The position numbers were made by a program, and so were the translations under genes. A stretch of DNA of 13,782 nt from JAGVMG01 sp964461105 (GTDB lineage Bacteria; Chlamydiota; Chlamydiia; Chlamydiales; Rhabdochlamydiaceae). Position 1 is the first letter of the stretch, and every line of letters begins with the position of its first letter. Positions 1-5,856 of this stretch are shown here, piece by piece. The stretch covers positions 1-13,782 of the forward strand of contig CAYWSY010000053.1 of the NCBI GenBank assembly GCA_964461105.1. The letters are read 5' to 3'. Below the pieces are notes generated by a model. It was not told the DNA's origin, did not search any database, and worked only from the letters and a program-made list of their open reading frames with translations.

Positions 1-71
<71 letters not shown>

Positions 72-77
72 TTTTCT

Positions 78-111
78 AAAGCGTTCTACGCATAGACTCT
101 GAACGTTTTTT
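78..111 (+). terminator. Possible terminator after tRNA-Phe
   Basis: A 9-bp stem (AAAGCGTTC with GAACGTTTT, one G-U pair) encloses a 14-nt loop. Its distal arm runs into six T residues. It lies directly after the tRNA gene. The stem is A/U-rich, so it is a modest candidate. Confidence 0.4.
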
Positions 112-262
112 AACGTAAGGAGTCACGATGCTTAAATTTTATCAAAAGTCCCATTTTCCGCATTTTTTAAGCAAACGCTCTGAATTGACCTGCTCCCCAA
201 AAATTAGTCCACTTAAAAACAGAGGTTCGTGTAAAAATTTTGGACAAAAAGGAGCACGAACT

Positions 263-675
263 ATGAAACGATCACGATTCACTGAAGAACAAATCATTAG
301 GATACTCAACGAACCCCAGGCTGGAATGAAAATTGGTTTACAAGCCTTGCAGAAGCAAGAAGGCTTATTGAGAATTGGCGAAAGGAATATACTGTGTCCA
401 CTTCAAAGTTAGAGAAATTTCAAACTCAGCGCTTCAATTTTTTGCTTGTTGAAGCAGGCCCTGTGCAAGCACAGGGTCGATGGAAACAAGCGAAAAAGTG
501 AAGATGCTGAGGCAGAAATTTCTCTAACTTTGAAGTGGACGCAGTATATAATCACTTGCGACCACACAGCGCCCTTGATGGGCGAACTCCCAATGAAATG
601 GCTTCCCACTTCATTGGGTCCTCTCTTAAAAAAGAGATAATGAAAACTGGAACCTCTAATTTAGATTGGACCTAA
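263..675 (+). pseudogene. IS3-family transposase pseudogene (orfA head fused to orfB tail, split by a MITE)
   Basis: The ATG at 263, after GGAG at 251, opens MKRSRFTEEQIIRILNEPQAG, the N terminus typical of the helix-turn-helix OrfA of IS3-family transposases. After about residue 24 the sequence jumps, in another frame starting near 334, to WFTSLAEARRLIENWRKEY, the C-terminal part of OrfB. That frame is cut at 390 by the palindromic element and resumes at 547 with YNHLRPHSALDGRTPNEMA and ends at the TAA at 673-675. The different frames of the two halves fit the usual frameshift arrangement of orfA and orfB. The catalytic DDE core is missing, so the gene is dead. Confidence 0.85.
390..546. mobile_element. 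MITE family A, copy 1 (157 bp, TA target duplication)
   Basis: The element runs from TACTGTGTCC to the complement of TACTGCGTCC. Its outer 32 bp form an inverted repeat with one mismatch. The inner arms remain largely complementary, down to a central hairpin of CCCTGTGC (459-466) and GCACAGGG (469-476). It is flanked by TA at 388-389 and TA at 547-548. Removing the element and one TA restores the transposase reading GAA TAT AAT CAC, which fixes the ends precisely. A TA duplication is characteristic of IS630/Tc1-mariner-type transposition. It has no coding capacity, so a transposase elsewhere must have moved it. The first 51 bp recur identically at 13732-13782. Confidence 0.85.
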
Positions 676-752
676 AACGGGGGCAAGGTCAATTAATTGG
701 TTCCTAATATTTTCAAGGAATCAAAGCTTATTTATGTGAGATTTTGGAAAAT

Positions 753-1010
753 TTACTCGTAAATAGAACCTCTGTGACCTATTTTTAAGATGAGGACAGT
801 AATGTTTTCCTTGTCTACGCTGTAGATAATCCTATAGTACCCAGATCGAATTCTATAATATCCAGAAAGAGCGCCTTGTAAAGGCTTATATCCCGATGGG
901 AAAGGATTTTCTGAAAGCGATTCTATTTTCTTAATGATCCTTTTTTGATCAACTTTGGGAATGCCCTTTAAGTCCTTATCCAGTCCGTGGACAAAAATGA
1001 CTTGGTACAT
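753..1010 (-). CDS. RelE/ParE-family toxin of a type II toxin-antitoxin system
   Basis: This is an 85-residue protein with the RelE/ParE pattern: an N-terminal strand (YQVIFV), a helical segment rich in Lys and Ile, a NPFP-type turn near residues 35-38, then GYYRIR and GYYRII at 50-62, and a C-terminal strand ending KIGHRGSIYE. Members of this superfamily either cleave mRNA on the ribosome (RelE) or poison gyrase (ParE); the sequence alone does not decide which. The ATG at 1010 follows the antitoxin stop codon at 1011-1013 with no gap, so translation is probably coupled. Relatives usually read GDYR where this protein reads GYYR at 57-60, creating an internal near-repeat. The reading frame is intact. 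Confidence 0.85.
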   Translation of the reverse strand: MYQVIFVHGLDKDLKGIPKVDQKRIIKKIESLSENPFPSGYKPLQGALSGYYRIRSGYYRIIYSVDKENITVLILKIGHRGSIYE

Positions 1011-1286
1011 TTAAATACCAAGCTTTTTCTTCATTGATTTGAGCGATATTCCTTTTTTTTTAGAGTGTTTTTGCAGAGCGATGTCCGCATCTCGGATATC
1101 TTCTTTGTCTTCTTTTTGTTCAATTAATTTCTCAATGGCGTTCCATTCTTCTAGAGACAATAAAACAGCTACAGCAGAACCATGGCGAGTCAGAGTGTAT
1201 CTCTTAGACTTAAATGCTACTTGGTTAATCACATCGGACATATGCTCTCTTACATCTTTGCAAGAGATGGTTGTCATTTTTCCCAT
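1011..1286 (-). CDS. Phd/YefM-family antitoxin
   Basis: This 91-residue protein begins MGKMTTISCKDVREHMSDVI and continues with YTLTRHGSAVAVLLSLEEW, the layout of Phd/YefM antitoxins: an N-terminal DNA-binding fold with a central R/GxxVAVL strand, and a Lys-rich tail that would bind and neutralise the toxin. The start at 1286 is preferred because GAGG precedes it at a suitable distance; a second ATG lies at 1277, and a longer frame to 1346 lacks a sensible start and runs into a palindrome. It precedes the toxin gene, the usual order, and probably represses its own promoter. The tail (SKKKGISLKSMKKKLGI) is unusually basic. Confidence 0.85.
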   Translation of the reverse strand: MGKMTTISCKDVREHMSDVINQVAFKSKRYTLTRHGSAVAVLLSLEEWNAIEKLIEQKEDKEDIRDADIALQKHSKKKGISLKSMKKKLGI

Positions 1287-1324
1287 ATAGAACCTCGTGT
1301 AAATAATATATATCCGAGACAACT

Positions 1325-1385
1325 TGAAGAATCGGCTTTTTGACAAGGAGGGGACACACGGACGCGGTCAAAAACCGATTCTTCA
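1325..1385. repeat. 61-nt palindrome (19-bp arms, one bulge, 22-nt loop)
   Basis: The arm at 1325-1344 reads TGAAGAATCGG, a bulged C, then TTTTTGAC; the complementary arm is at 1367-1385. The loop of 22 nt contains GGAGGGGACACACGG. There is no T tract after either arm, so it does not look like an intrinsic terminator. It lies upstream of the antitoxin gene and 56 bp before a MITE. It may be the core of another palindromic repeat family or a regulatory hairpin; only one copy is visible here. Confidence 0.6.
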
Positions 1386-1441
1386 GGCTATTTCTGTATA
1401 CATAGCGTACGGAATGTACACATTAAAGTCTACGGCTTCTA

Positions 1442-1601
1442 TACCCAAACAACTTCAAAAGCTGGTTTTCAGCTGCTTCATAAGCCCCGGGGTTAAGCGA
1501 TCGTAAAGTTAGCTGTGTTCGTGAACACAGCTAACTTTACGATCGCTTAACCCCGGGAGCTTTCGCGTTGCCGAAAACCAGCTTTTGAAGTTGTTTGGGT
1601 A
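1442..1601. mobile_element. MITE family B, copy 1 (160 bp, TA target duplication)
   Basis: The element begins TACCCAAACAACTTC and ends with the complement, flanked by TA at 1440-1441 and TA at 1602-1603. The inner arms 1486-1520 and 1523-1557 are perfectly complementary over 35 bp around a 2-nt centre (GT), so the whole element is a long hairpin with one mismatched patch near 1471-1485. It codes for nothing by itself. The intergenic stretch 1287-1783 holds only this element, the shorter palindrome at 1325 and the promoter at 1727. The same family is present at 7068-7226. Confidence 0.85.
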
Positions 1602-1726
1602 TACTTTGTTCATCTTCAAATCTTGGTATACTAGAGAGTGATCTTGATTCTAGTTCTGGCCATTCGGTTTCTTTAAAATAATTGTTGCTCTCCAACTTTC
1701 GCGTTCGCTTGGGGTTTGAGCATTCC

Positions 1727-1769
1727 TTGACAAGCGGTTGCATTTTGGTATATACTGGTATATACCAAA
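1727..1769 (+). promoter_or_regulatory. Strong housekeeping promoter overlapped by a perfect operator palindrome
   Basis: The -35 box TTGACA (1727-1732) and the -10 box TATACT (1751-1756) are separated by 18 bp. The arm TTTGGTATATAC (1744-1755) and its exact complement GTATATACCAAA (1758-1769) surround a 2-nt centre and cover the -10 box and the expected start site. The nucleotidyltransferase ATG follows at 1784. A symmetrical site here would allow repression by a dimeric DNA-binding protein; the ribbon-helix-helix protein encoded second in the operon is the obvious candidate (inference). Confidence 0.75.
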
Positions 1770-1783
1770 AGAGAGTGAAAACC

Positions 1784-2245
1784 ATGTTTATCCACGACAT
1801 ATGTTCTGCTTTAGATCAAGCAAATGTTCCTTACGCGATCGTTGGGGGATATGCAGTTGCTTTGCACGGAGCTGTAAGAGGGACTGTCGATGTAGATGTT
1901 GCGATTCAATGGTCGCTTAGCAATCTCCAGAAGGCCGAAAAAGCATTTAAACAACTGGGACTCGTTTCATTGCTCCCGGTGACTGCAGAGACTTTGTTTC
2001 ATTTTAGAGAGGAATACATCCAAAATCGGAATCTGATCGCTTGGGATTTCTATCATCCTGCAAACCCTCTGAACCAAGTTGACCTCATCATTAATTACGA
2101 TCTCAAAAGCATTCGCAACACAAAATCGATTCAAACTCCTTCAGGGACCATTCGAATTTTATCGCTAAAGGATCTGATTAGCATGAAAATTGCTTCAGGA
2201 AGACCTCAAGATTTAGAGGACGTCAAGGCGTTAAATCATTTATGA
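1784..2245 (+). CDS. AbiEii/MNT-like nucleotidyltransferase (putative toxin-antitoxin or regulatory module)
   Basis: This 153-residue protein has the minimal nucleotidyltransferase pattern: GG at residues 21-22 in IVGGYAVALHG, R32, then TVDVD with D36 and D38 as likely metal ligands, and a third acidic residue D100 in QVDLII. The C-terminal LKDLISMK and RPQDLEDV segments are typical of the AbiEii/DUF6036 group. Such enzymes transfer nucleotides to RNA or protein and often act in toxin-antitoxin or phage-defence pairs; the substrate here is unknown. The start at 1784 is chosen because it follows the promoter and GAGAG; the longer frame from 1682 would read through the promoter. It overlaps the next gene by ATGA. 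Confidence 0.8.
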   Translation: MFIHDICSALDQANVPYAIVGGYAVALHGAVRGTVDVDVAIQWSLSNLQKAEKAFKQLGLVSLLPVTAETLFHFREEYIQNRNLIAWDFYHPANPLNQVDLIINYDLKSIRNTKSIQTPSGTIRILSLKDLISMKIASGRPQDLEDVKALNHL

Positions 2246-2487
2246 CTAAGCCTATTCAGTACTTCACAAAAGAGTACCTTGAGCGCTGTAAAGGGATGAC
2301 TCCGGAGCAAATTATCGAATTTCTTGAAAATTATCGAATGCTTGTTTCACATGTTCCAGAAAAAAGCCAATTGATCAGTCTTAAAATTGAGCCGTCTCTC
2401 CTCAAAGCATTTAAACGTAAAGCTGAATTGGAGGGGACTCCTTATCAAACGCAGATTAAAAAACTCATGAAGGAGTGGCTTGGTTGA
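2242..2487 (+). CDS. Small ribbon-helix-helix (BrnA/CopG-like) protein, partner of the nucleotidyltransferase
   Basis: This 81-residue protein has a C-terminal segment LISLKIEPSLLKAFKRKAEL followed by EGTPYQTQIKKLMKEWL. That fits a ribbon-helix-helix DNA-binding fold of the BrnA/CopG kind: one beta strand and two helices, with the GxPYQTxI turn. The N-terminal half (residues 1-40) is acidic and helical and may contact the partner protein. The start overlaps the upstream stop in ATGA, so the two genes are translationally coupled. By analogy with antitoxins of this fold it probably binds the operator at 1744-1769 and represses the operon. Its role as an antitoxin is inferred from gene order, not shown. 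Confidence 0.75.
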   Translation: MTKPIQYFTKEYLERCKGMTPEQIIEFLENYRMLVSHVPEKSQLISLKIEPSLLKAFKRKAELEGTPYQTQIKKLMKEWLG

Positions 2488-2516
2488 TTGAACTCAAGGG
2501 TGTTATCGATTTTTCT

Positions 2517-2546
2517 TTGACAACAATCGAAATTTTGGTTGATACT
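2517..2546 (+). promoter_or_regulatory. Candidate promoter of the outer membrane protein cluster
   Basis: TTGACA at 2517-2522 lies 18 bp before GATACT (2541-2546). The -35 is perfect and the -10 is weak (four of six consensus bases). A ribosome-binding GAGGAG follows at 2569-2574, ahead of the first gene. The three cluster genes overlap or nearly touch and no other promoter is evident, so this one may serve all three. Confidence 0.45.
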
Positions 2547-2582
2547 ACTCTTTGTTCTTAAGATGAATGAGGAGTTAAGCCC

Positions 2583-3665
2583 TTGATCACTGGTTTCTTC
2601 AATAGAGCGCTCGTATTGCTTGCATGCGTGTTATGTTCCATCAATTTGGATGCGGATGGGGTAAAAACTCAGAAGCATGAAAGTAGCGATGGACTTCCCA
2701 ATCCCTCTTCCCGTTTTCATTTAGATTCGCCAAGTGTTGTTGTTTTTGCCGATCTTCTCGTATGGACGGCAAGAGAAAGCGGCTCTGATAATTGGGCTGA
2801 AGTGATTTATGCTGATGGGTCAACCACTACCTGCAACATTCGCGATGTGCGTTTTGGATGGGATCCCGGGTTTCGGGTGGGTGTTGGTTATGGCATGCGG
2901 CATGACCAGTGGGATACTCAACTGTATTATACGTGGTTTCGTACCGAAGGAAACGATCGCGTCTCAAATCGGCCTGGCAGTGTTTATTCATCGTATATCG
3001 GCAATTTTTATGTCGATAATCCTACGGGAGCCGGAATTTCTGGAGTTGCTTACCAAAAAGCGAAGATTGACTGGATGCTCCATTTTAATATTTTTGATTG
3101 GGAATTGGGGCGTGCATTTTGGGTCAGTAAAGCCCTCTCTTTGCGGCCGTTTATTGGGCTTAAAGGAGGGTGGATTCACCAATCGATCCATACAACATGG
3201 CACAATCCCAATCTTTCTCTTCCTCAATATGCAGGTGCAACACCTTTTGACACGGGAAAAGAACACTTAACAAATAACTTCTGCGGTGTGGGTCCCTGTG
3301 GGGGACTTAATACGAAATGGAACCTTTACGTTCGCCCAACTAGCTTATTAAATCTGTTTGGAGACTTTTCCGGGGCGATCATGTGGGGACGTTGGTCATT
3401 TGGGGATCAATATAAAAATGACATTCATCAAAAGGTGACAATTAAAACAGCTCCCTTTAGTAGCGGAGCTTCGATGTTCAGAGCAATGATGGGATTGGGA
3501 TGGGATGCTAGCTTTAATCGAGAGCGCTTTTGGTTTTCTACGAGAATTGGATATGAAATGCAATTTTGGTTAAATCAGCTTCAATTTTACTCTTTTGATA
3601 CTGGCAGACTGAGTAACGTATTGACGTTGCAAGGAGGAACTCTTGAGTTTCGCTTTGATTTTTAA
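2583..3665 (+). CDS. Lpg1974-type pore-forming outer membrane protein, paralog 1
   Basis: This 360-residue protein has a signal peptide (hydrophobic core ALVLLACVLCSI), then GLPNPS at 37-42 and a beta-barrel body. Landmarks shared with the next two genes are WDPGFRVGVGY (93-103), HDQWDTQLYYTWF (107-119), FNIFDWELGR (168-177), LSLRPFIG (185-192), GGWIHQSI (195-202) and NNFCGVGPCGG (231-241). It ends in FRFDF; a C-terminal phenylalanine is the usual BAM-recognition signal of outer membrane barrels. This is the Lpg1974/MOMP-like porin family of Legionella and environmental chlamydiae. The start is TTG, supported by GAGGAG 8 bp upstream and by the signal peptide. Mature cysteines are few compared with Chlamydia MOMP. 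Confidence 0.85.
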   Translation: MITGFFNRALVLLACVLCSINLDADGVKTQKHESSDGLPNPSSRFHLDSPSVVVFADLLVWTARESGSDNWAEVIYADGSTTTCNIRDVRFGWDPGFRVGVGYGMRHDQWDTQLYYTWFRTEGNDRVSNRPGSVYSSYIGNFYVDNPTGAGISGVAYQKAKIDWMLHFNIFDWELGRAFWVSKALSLRPFIGLKGGWIHQSIHTTWHNPNLSLPQYAGATPFDTGKEHLTNNFCGVGPCGGLNTKWNLYVRPTSLLNLFGDFSGAIMWGRWSFGDQYKNDIHQKVTIKTAPFSSGASMFRAMMGLGWDASFNRERFWFSTRIGYEMQFWLNQLQFYSFDTGRLSNVLTLQGGTLEFRFDF

Positions 3666-4731
3666 AGAAGGAATTGCAAAAGCTTGCATTTTGATCTATG
3701 CATTTTCCTTGATTTTCATTCTGCCTCAATTGGAAGCAGTGAACAGCCAACCAACAAATGATGATGAGCGCGGCCTTGCTAATCCTTCCTTACGCACGTC
3801 GGGCAAGTGGGATGTTTTTGCTGATGCATTGTATTGGTATGCTTCAGAGCAAGCATCGGCGGTGTGGGCGGATATCATTAAAATTGGGGATAATACCAGC
3901 TCTTTTGGTGCACAAGATATTGGATTTGATTGGGATTTTGGATTTCGTGCAGGAGTTGGATCCAATTTTGAATATGATCAATGGGATACACAACTTTATT
4001 GGACCTGGTTTAGAACAAAGACCCACCAGAGTCAACATGTTTCACCAGAATTTATTCCAATTGGACCGATTACATTGGTGACTCAAGAAATTCATCCCGA
4101 ATTTTTTGCAGCGGACTTAAGTGGCGATGCTTCAGAGGCTGCGCGCATTAAGTGGAGCCTTCTGTTTAATATGTTCGATTGGGAATTGGGCCGTCGTTAT
4201 TGGGTCAGTAAAGGTCTTTCTTTGCGTCCCTTTATTGGCATTAAGGGAGGGTGGATCCATCAATCGATTGATGTGAAGTATAAGCACCTCATCATCTCGA
4301 GCGCGCCAACAAATAGTTCCGCGCAAGAACATGTGAAAAATAATTTCTGGGGAGTTGGCCCTGTTGGCGGAGTGAACACAGCATGGAAGATACGCAATTT
4401 TGGCACCCATTATCCGAGTTTTGTTGGGGATTTTTCTGCGGCGACATTGTGGGGGACTTGGGATTGTGATGATGTCTATGATGTATCGACTGGGAGAAGG
4501 GTTAAGGTCAATACAAGAAATGCTGCGCTCGGGGCTCTCATGTTGCGAGGATTTCTAGGGCTTGGATGGGATGTCGATATTCATCATGGAAAAGCGCACT
4601 TCGCTGCTAAATTGGGTTATGAGACCCAGTTGTGGATAAATCAGCTCCGTGTGGCGACTTCTCAATTAGTGCGTTTGCATGGTGATTTAACGCTCCAGGG
4701 AGTGACATTTAATTGTAGGTTTGATTTTTAA
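3643..4731 (+). CDS. Lpg1974-type pore-forming outer membrane protein, paralog 2
   Basis: This 362-residue barrel is paralogous to its neighbours. It has a signal peptide with a hydrophobic core (ACILIYAFSLIFILP), GLANPS at 44-49, WDFGFRAGVG (97-106), YDQWDTQLYWTWF (111-123), FNMFDWELGR (165-174), LSLRPFIG and GGWIHQSI, and it ends NCRFDF. The start is TTG at 3643, placed 5 bp after AAGGAGG (3631-3637), so the gene overlaps the end of paralog 1 by 23 bp in another frame and is probably translationally coupled to it. No ATG gives a signal peptide. The loops between conserved strands differ strongly from the neighbours, as expected of surface-exposed parts of a porin. Its substrate is unknown. 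Confidence 0.83.
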   Translation: MSFALIFKEGIAKACILIYAFSLIFILPQLEAVNSQPTNDDERGLANPSLRTSGKWDVFADALYWYASEQASAVWADIIKIGDNTSSFGAQDIGFDWDFGFRAGVGSNFEYDQWDTQLYWTWFRTKTHQSQHVSPEFIPIGPITLVTQEIHPEFFAADLSGDASEAARIKWSLLFNMFDWELGRRYWVSKGLSLRPFIGIKGGWIHQSIDVKYKHLIISSAPTNSSAQEHVKNNFWGVGPVGGVNTAWKIRNFGTHYPSFVGDFSAATLWGTWDCDDVYDVSTGRRVKVNTRNAALGALMLRGFLGLGWDVDIHHGKAHFAAKLGYETQLWINQLRVATSQLVRLHGDLTLQGVTFNCRFDF

Positions 4732-4746
4732 CTTAAGTGAAGCAAA

Positions 4747-5736
4747 ATGGCACAGGTTGACATGCGTTTGAGATTGTTGCAAGTGGGGATATTTCTATTG
4801 TTGGGGTGCGGAAGCTCTTATGCATACACAGGTTTGCCAAATCCCTCCACTCGCCCGCTAGAGCAGGATCGAACAATCGATGTCTTTGCTGATTTTCTCT
4901 ATTGGCATCCTAGTGAAACGGTCGATTGGGCTTTTACCCTTAACGCAAATGAGAATTCAGTTCATAGCGCTTACAAAGTGATTGAGTTTGATTGGGATCC
5001 AGGCTTTCGTGTGGGAGTGGGTTACAACATGCACCATGATCAGTGGGATACTCAATTCACGTATACCTGGTTTCAATCAGAAGCAAAGGATCATGCTTCT
5101 AACGGGGTGACATCAGGATTTCTTGCAACGAGACTCTCCCTTTTTGAGCCTTTCAATAAGGGAAAAATTAAATTCAATCTTCATTACAACATCTTTGATT
5201 GGGATTTGGGCAGGAGTTTTTTTGTCAGCAAAGGCTTAGCCTTTCGCCCTTTTATTGGTGTTAAAGCTGGCTGGATTCATCAGAAGATTCATGCAAAATG
5301 GGAAACGCCTGCCATTTTGTTTTCCGCATCCGAAGATGTGAAAAACAACTTCCGAGGGGGAGGCCCCAAAGGGGGCGTGGAGGGAAAATGGATCCTTGGC
5401 GATGTCAATAGGCATGTCTTTAGCTTGATGGGGACTTTTGCAGGTGCCTATTTGTGGGGGAACTGGACTCTTCGAGACAATTTCATTGATGTCTTGGGAA
5501 CCACAACCTCAATCCCCATGGGAAACCGGAATTTTGGAGCACTCATGTTTCAAGCATTAATGGGATTTGGGTGGGACTTTAATTTCGATCGCAATCGCTC
5601 CCATTTTGGCCTGAAAGTAAGCTATGAAATTCAAGATTGGCTCAATCATTTTCAAGTGTTTACAAACACTTCTGGAACAGACAATTTCGACTTGATCTTG
5701 CAGGGCCTTACGCTCGATCTGCGCTTTGATTTTTAA
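4747..5736 (+). CDS. Lpg1974-type pore-forming outer membrane protein, paralog 3
   Basis: This 329-residue barrel is the shortest of the three. The signal peptide (LLQVGIFLLLGCGSSYA) is probably cut after SYA; the LLGC sequence resembles a lipobox but an integral barrel makes lipid attachment unlikely. GLPNPS follows at 29-34, then WDPGFRVGVGY (83-93), HDQWDTQFTYTWF (97-109), YNIFDWDLGR (147-156), FRPFIG and GWIHQ. It ends LRFDF. It starts with ATG 15 bp after paralog 2; another in-frame ATG at 4762 is possible because neither has a strong ribosome site. The mature part has no cysteine, unlike the other two. It is presumably co-transcribed with them. Confidence 0.85.
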   Translation: MAQVDMRLRLLQVGIFLLLGCGSSYAYTGLPNPSTRPLEQDRTIDVFADFLYWHPSETVDWAFTLNANENSVHSAYKVIEFDWDPGFRVGVGYNMHHDQWDTQFTYTWFQSEAKDHASNGVTSGFLATRLSLFEPFNKGKIKFNLHYNIFDWDLGRSFFVSKGLAFRPFIGVKAGWIHQKIHAKWETPAILFSASEDVKNNFRGGGPKGGVEGKWILGDVNRHVFSLMGTFAGAYLWGNWTLRDNFIDVLGTTTSIPMGNRNFGALMFQALMGFGWDFNFDRNRSHFGLKVSYEIQDWLNHFQVFTNTSGTDNFDLILQGLTLDLRFDF

Positions 5737-5790
5737 GATCGTTGGATAGCATCAAACTTCACTAACTTATTTAGTGTTAGGCGATTGTCG

Positions 5791-5850
5791 TTGACTGAAA
5801 TGCGATATGTCGTAAAATAGTCGCGACTAAAATACGATATATCGTATAAT
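5791..5850 (+). promoter_or_regulatory. Twin-palindrome promoter upstream of the AAA ATPase
   Basis: Two related sites lie 32 bp apart: AATGCGATATGTCGTAAAAT (5799-5818) and AATACGATATATCGTATAAT (5831-5850). The second contains the perfect 16-bp palindrome ATACGATATATCGTAT (5832-5847). Each copy ends in a -10-like hexamer, TAAAAT or TATAAT; TTGACT at 5791 sits 16 bp before the first. The second -10 ends 6 bp before the ATG at 5857, so a transcript from it would be almost leaderless, whereas the first gives a normal leader. The arrangement suggests repression by a dimer binding both sites, spaced by about three helical turns. Confidence 0.6.
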
Positions 5851-5856
5851 GGTCAT

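Larger units (their letters stand above)
185..692 (+). mobile_element. IS3-family insertion sequence, internally deleted remnant
   Basis: Imperfect terminal inverted repeats bound the element: TTGACCTGCTCCCC on the left and the complement of TTGACCTTGCCCCC on the right, each followed by a similar inner stretch ending in GGTCC or GTCC. Inside are the start of an orfA-like gene and the end of an orfB-like gene, joined directly, so most of both reading frames is gone. The remnant is about 0.5 kb including a 157-bp palindromic element inserted at 390-546; IS3-family members are usually 1.2-1.5 kb. No clear direct repeat flanks the ends. It cannot transpose on its own. Confidence 0.8.

Noticed and set aside
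1744..1769. The operator palindrome as another mobile repeat
   Set aside because: It is 26 bp, sits exactly on a promoter -10 box, and shares no ends with either element family; an operator explains it better.
1324..1800. Frames of 60 and 87 codons on both strands ending PGVKRS
   Set aside because: They run through the palindromic element, and their ends are encoded by its arms. There is no ribosome site or family resemblance.
4761..4821. Lipobox-like LLGC in the third outer membrane protein, suggesting a lipoprotein
   Set aside because: The mature sequence is an integral barrel with a terminal Phe, and a good signal peptidase I site (SYA) follows the cysteine.
5760..5776. Hairpin CACTAA-CTTAT-TTAGTG after the third outer membrane protein gene
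   Set aside because: The stem is short and A/T-rich and no T tract follows. It is not convincing as a terminator.
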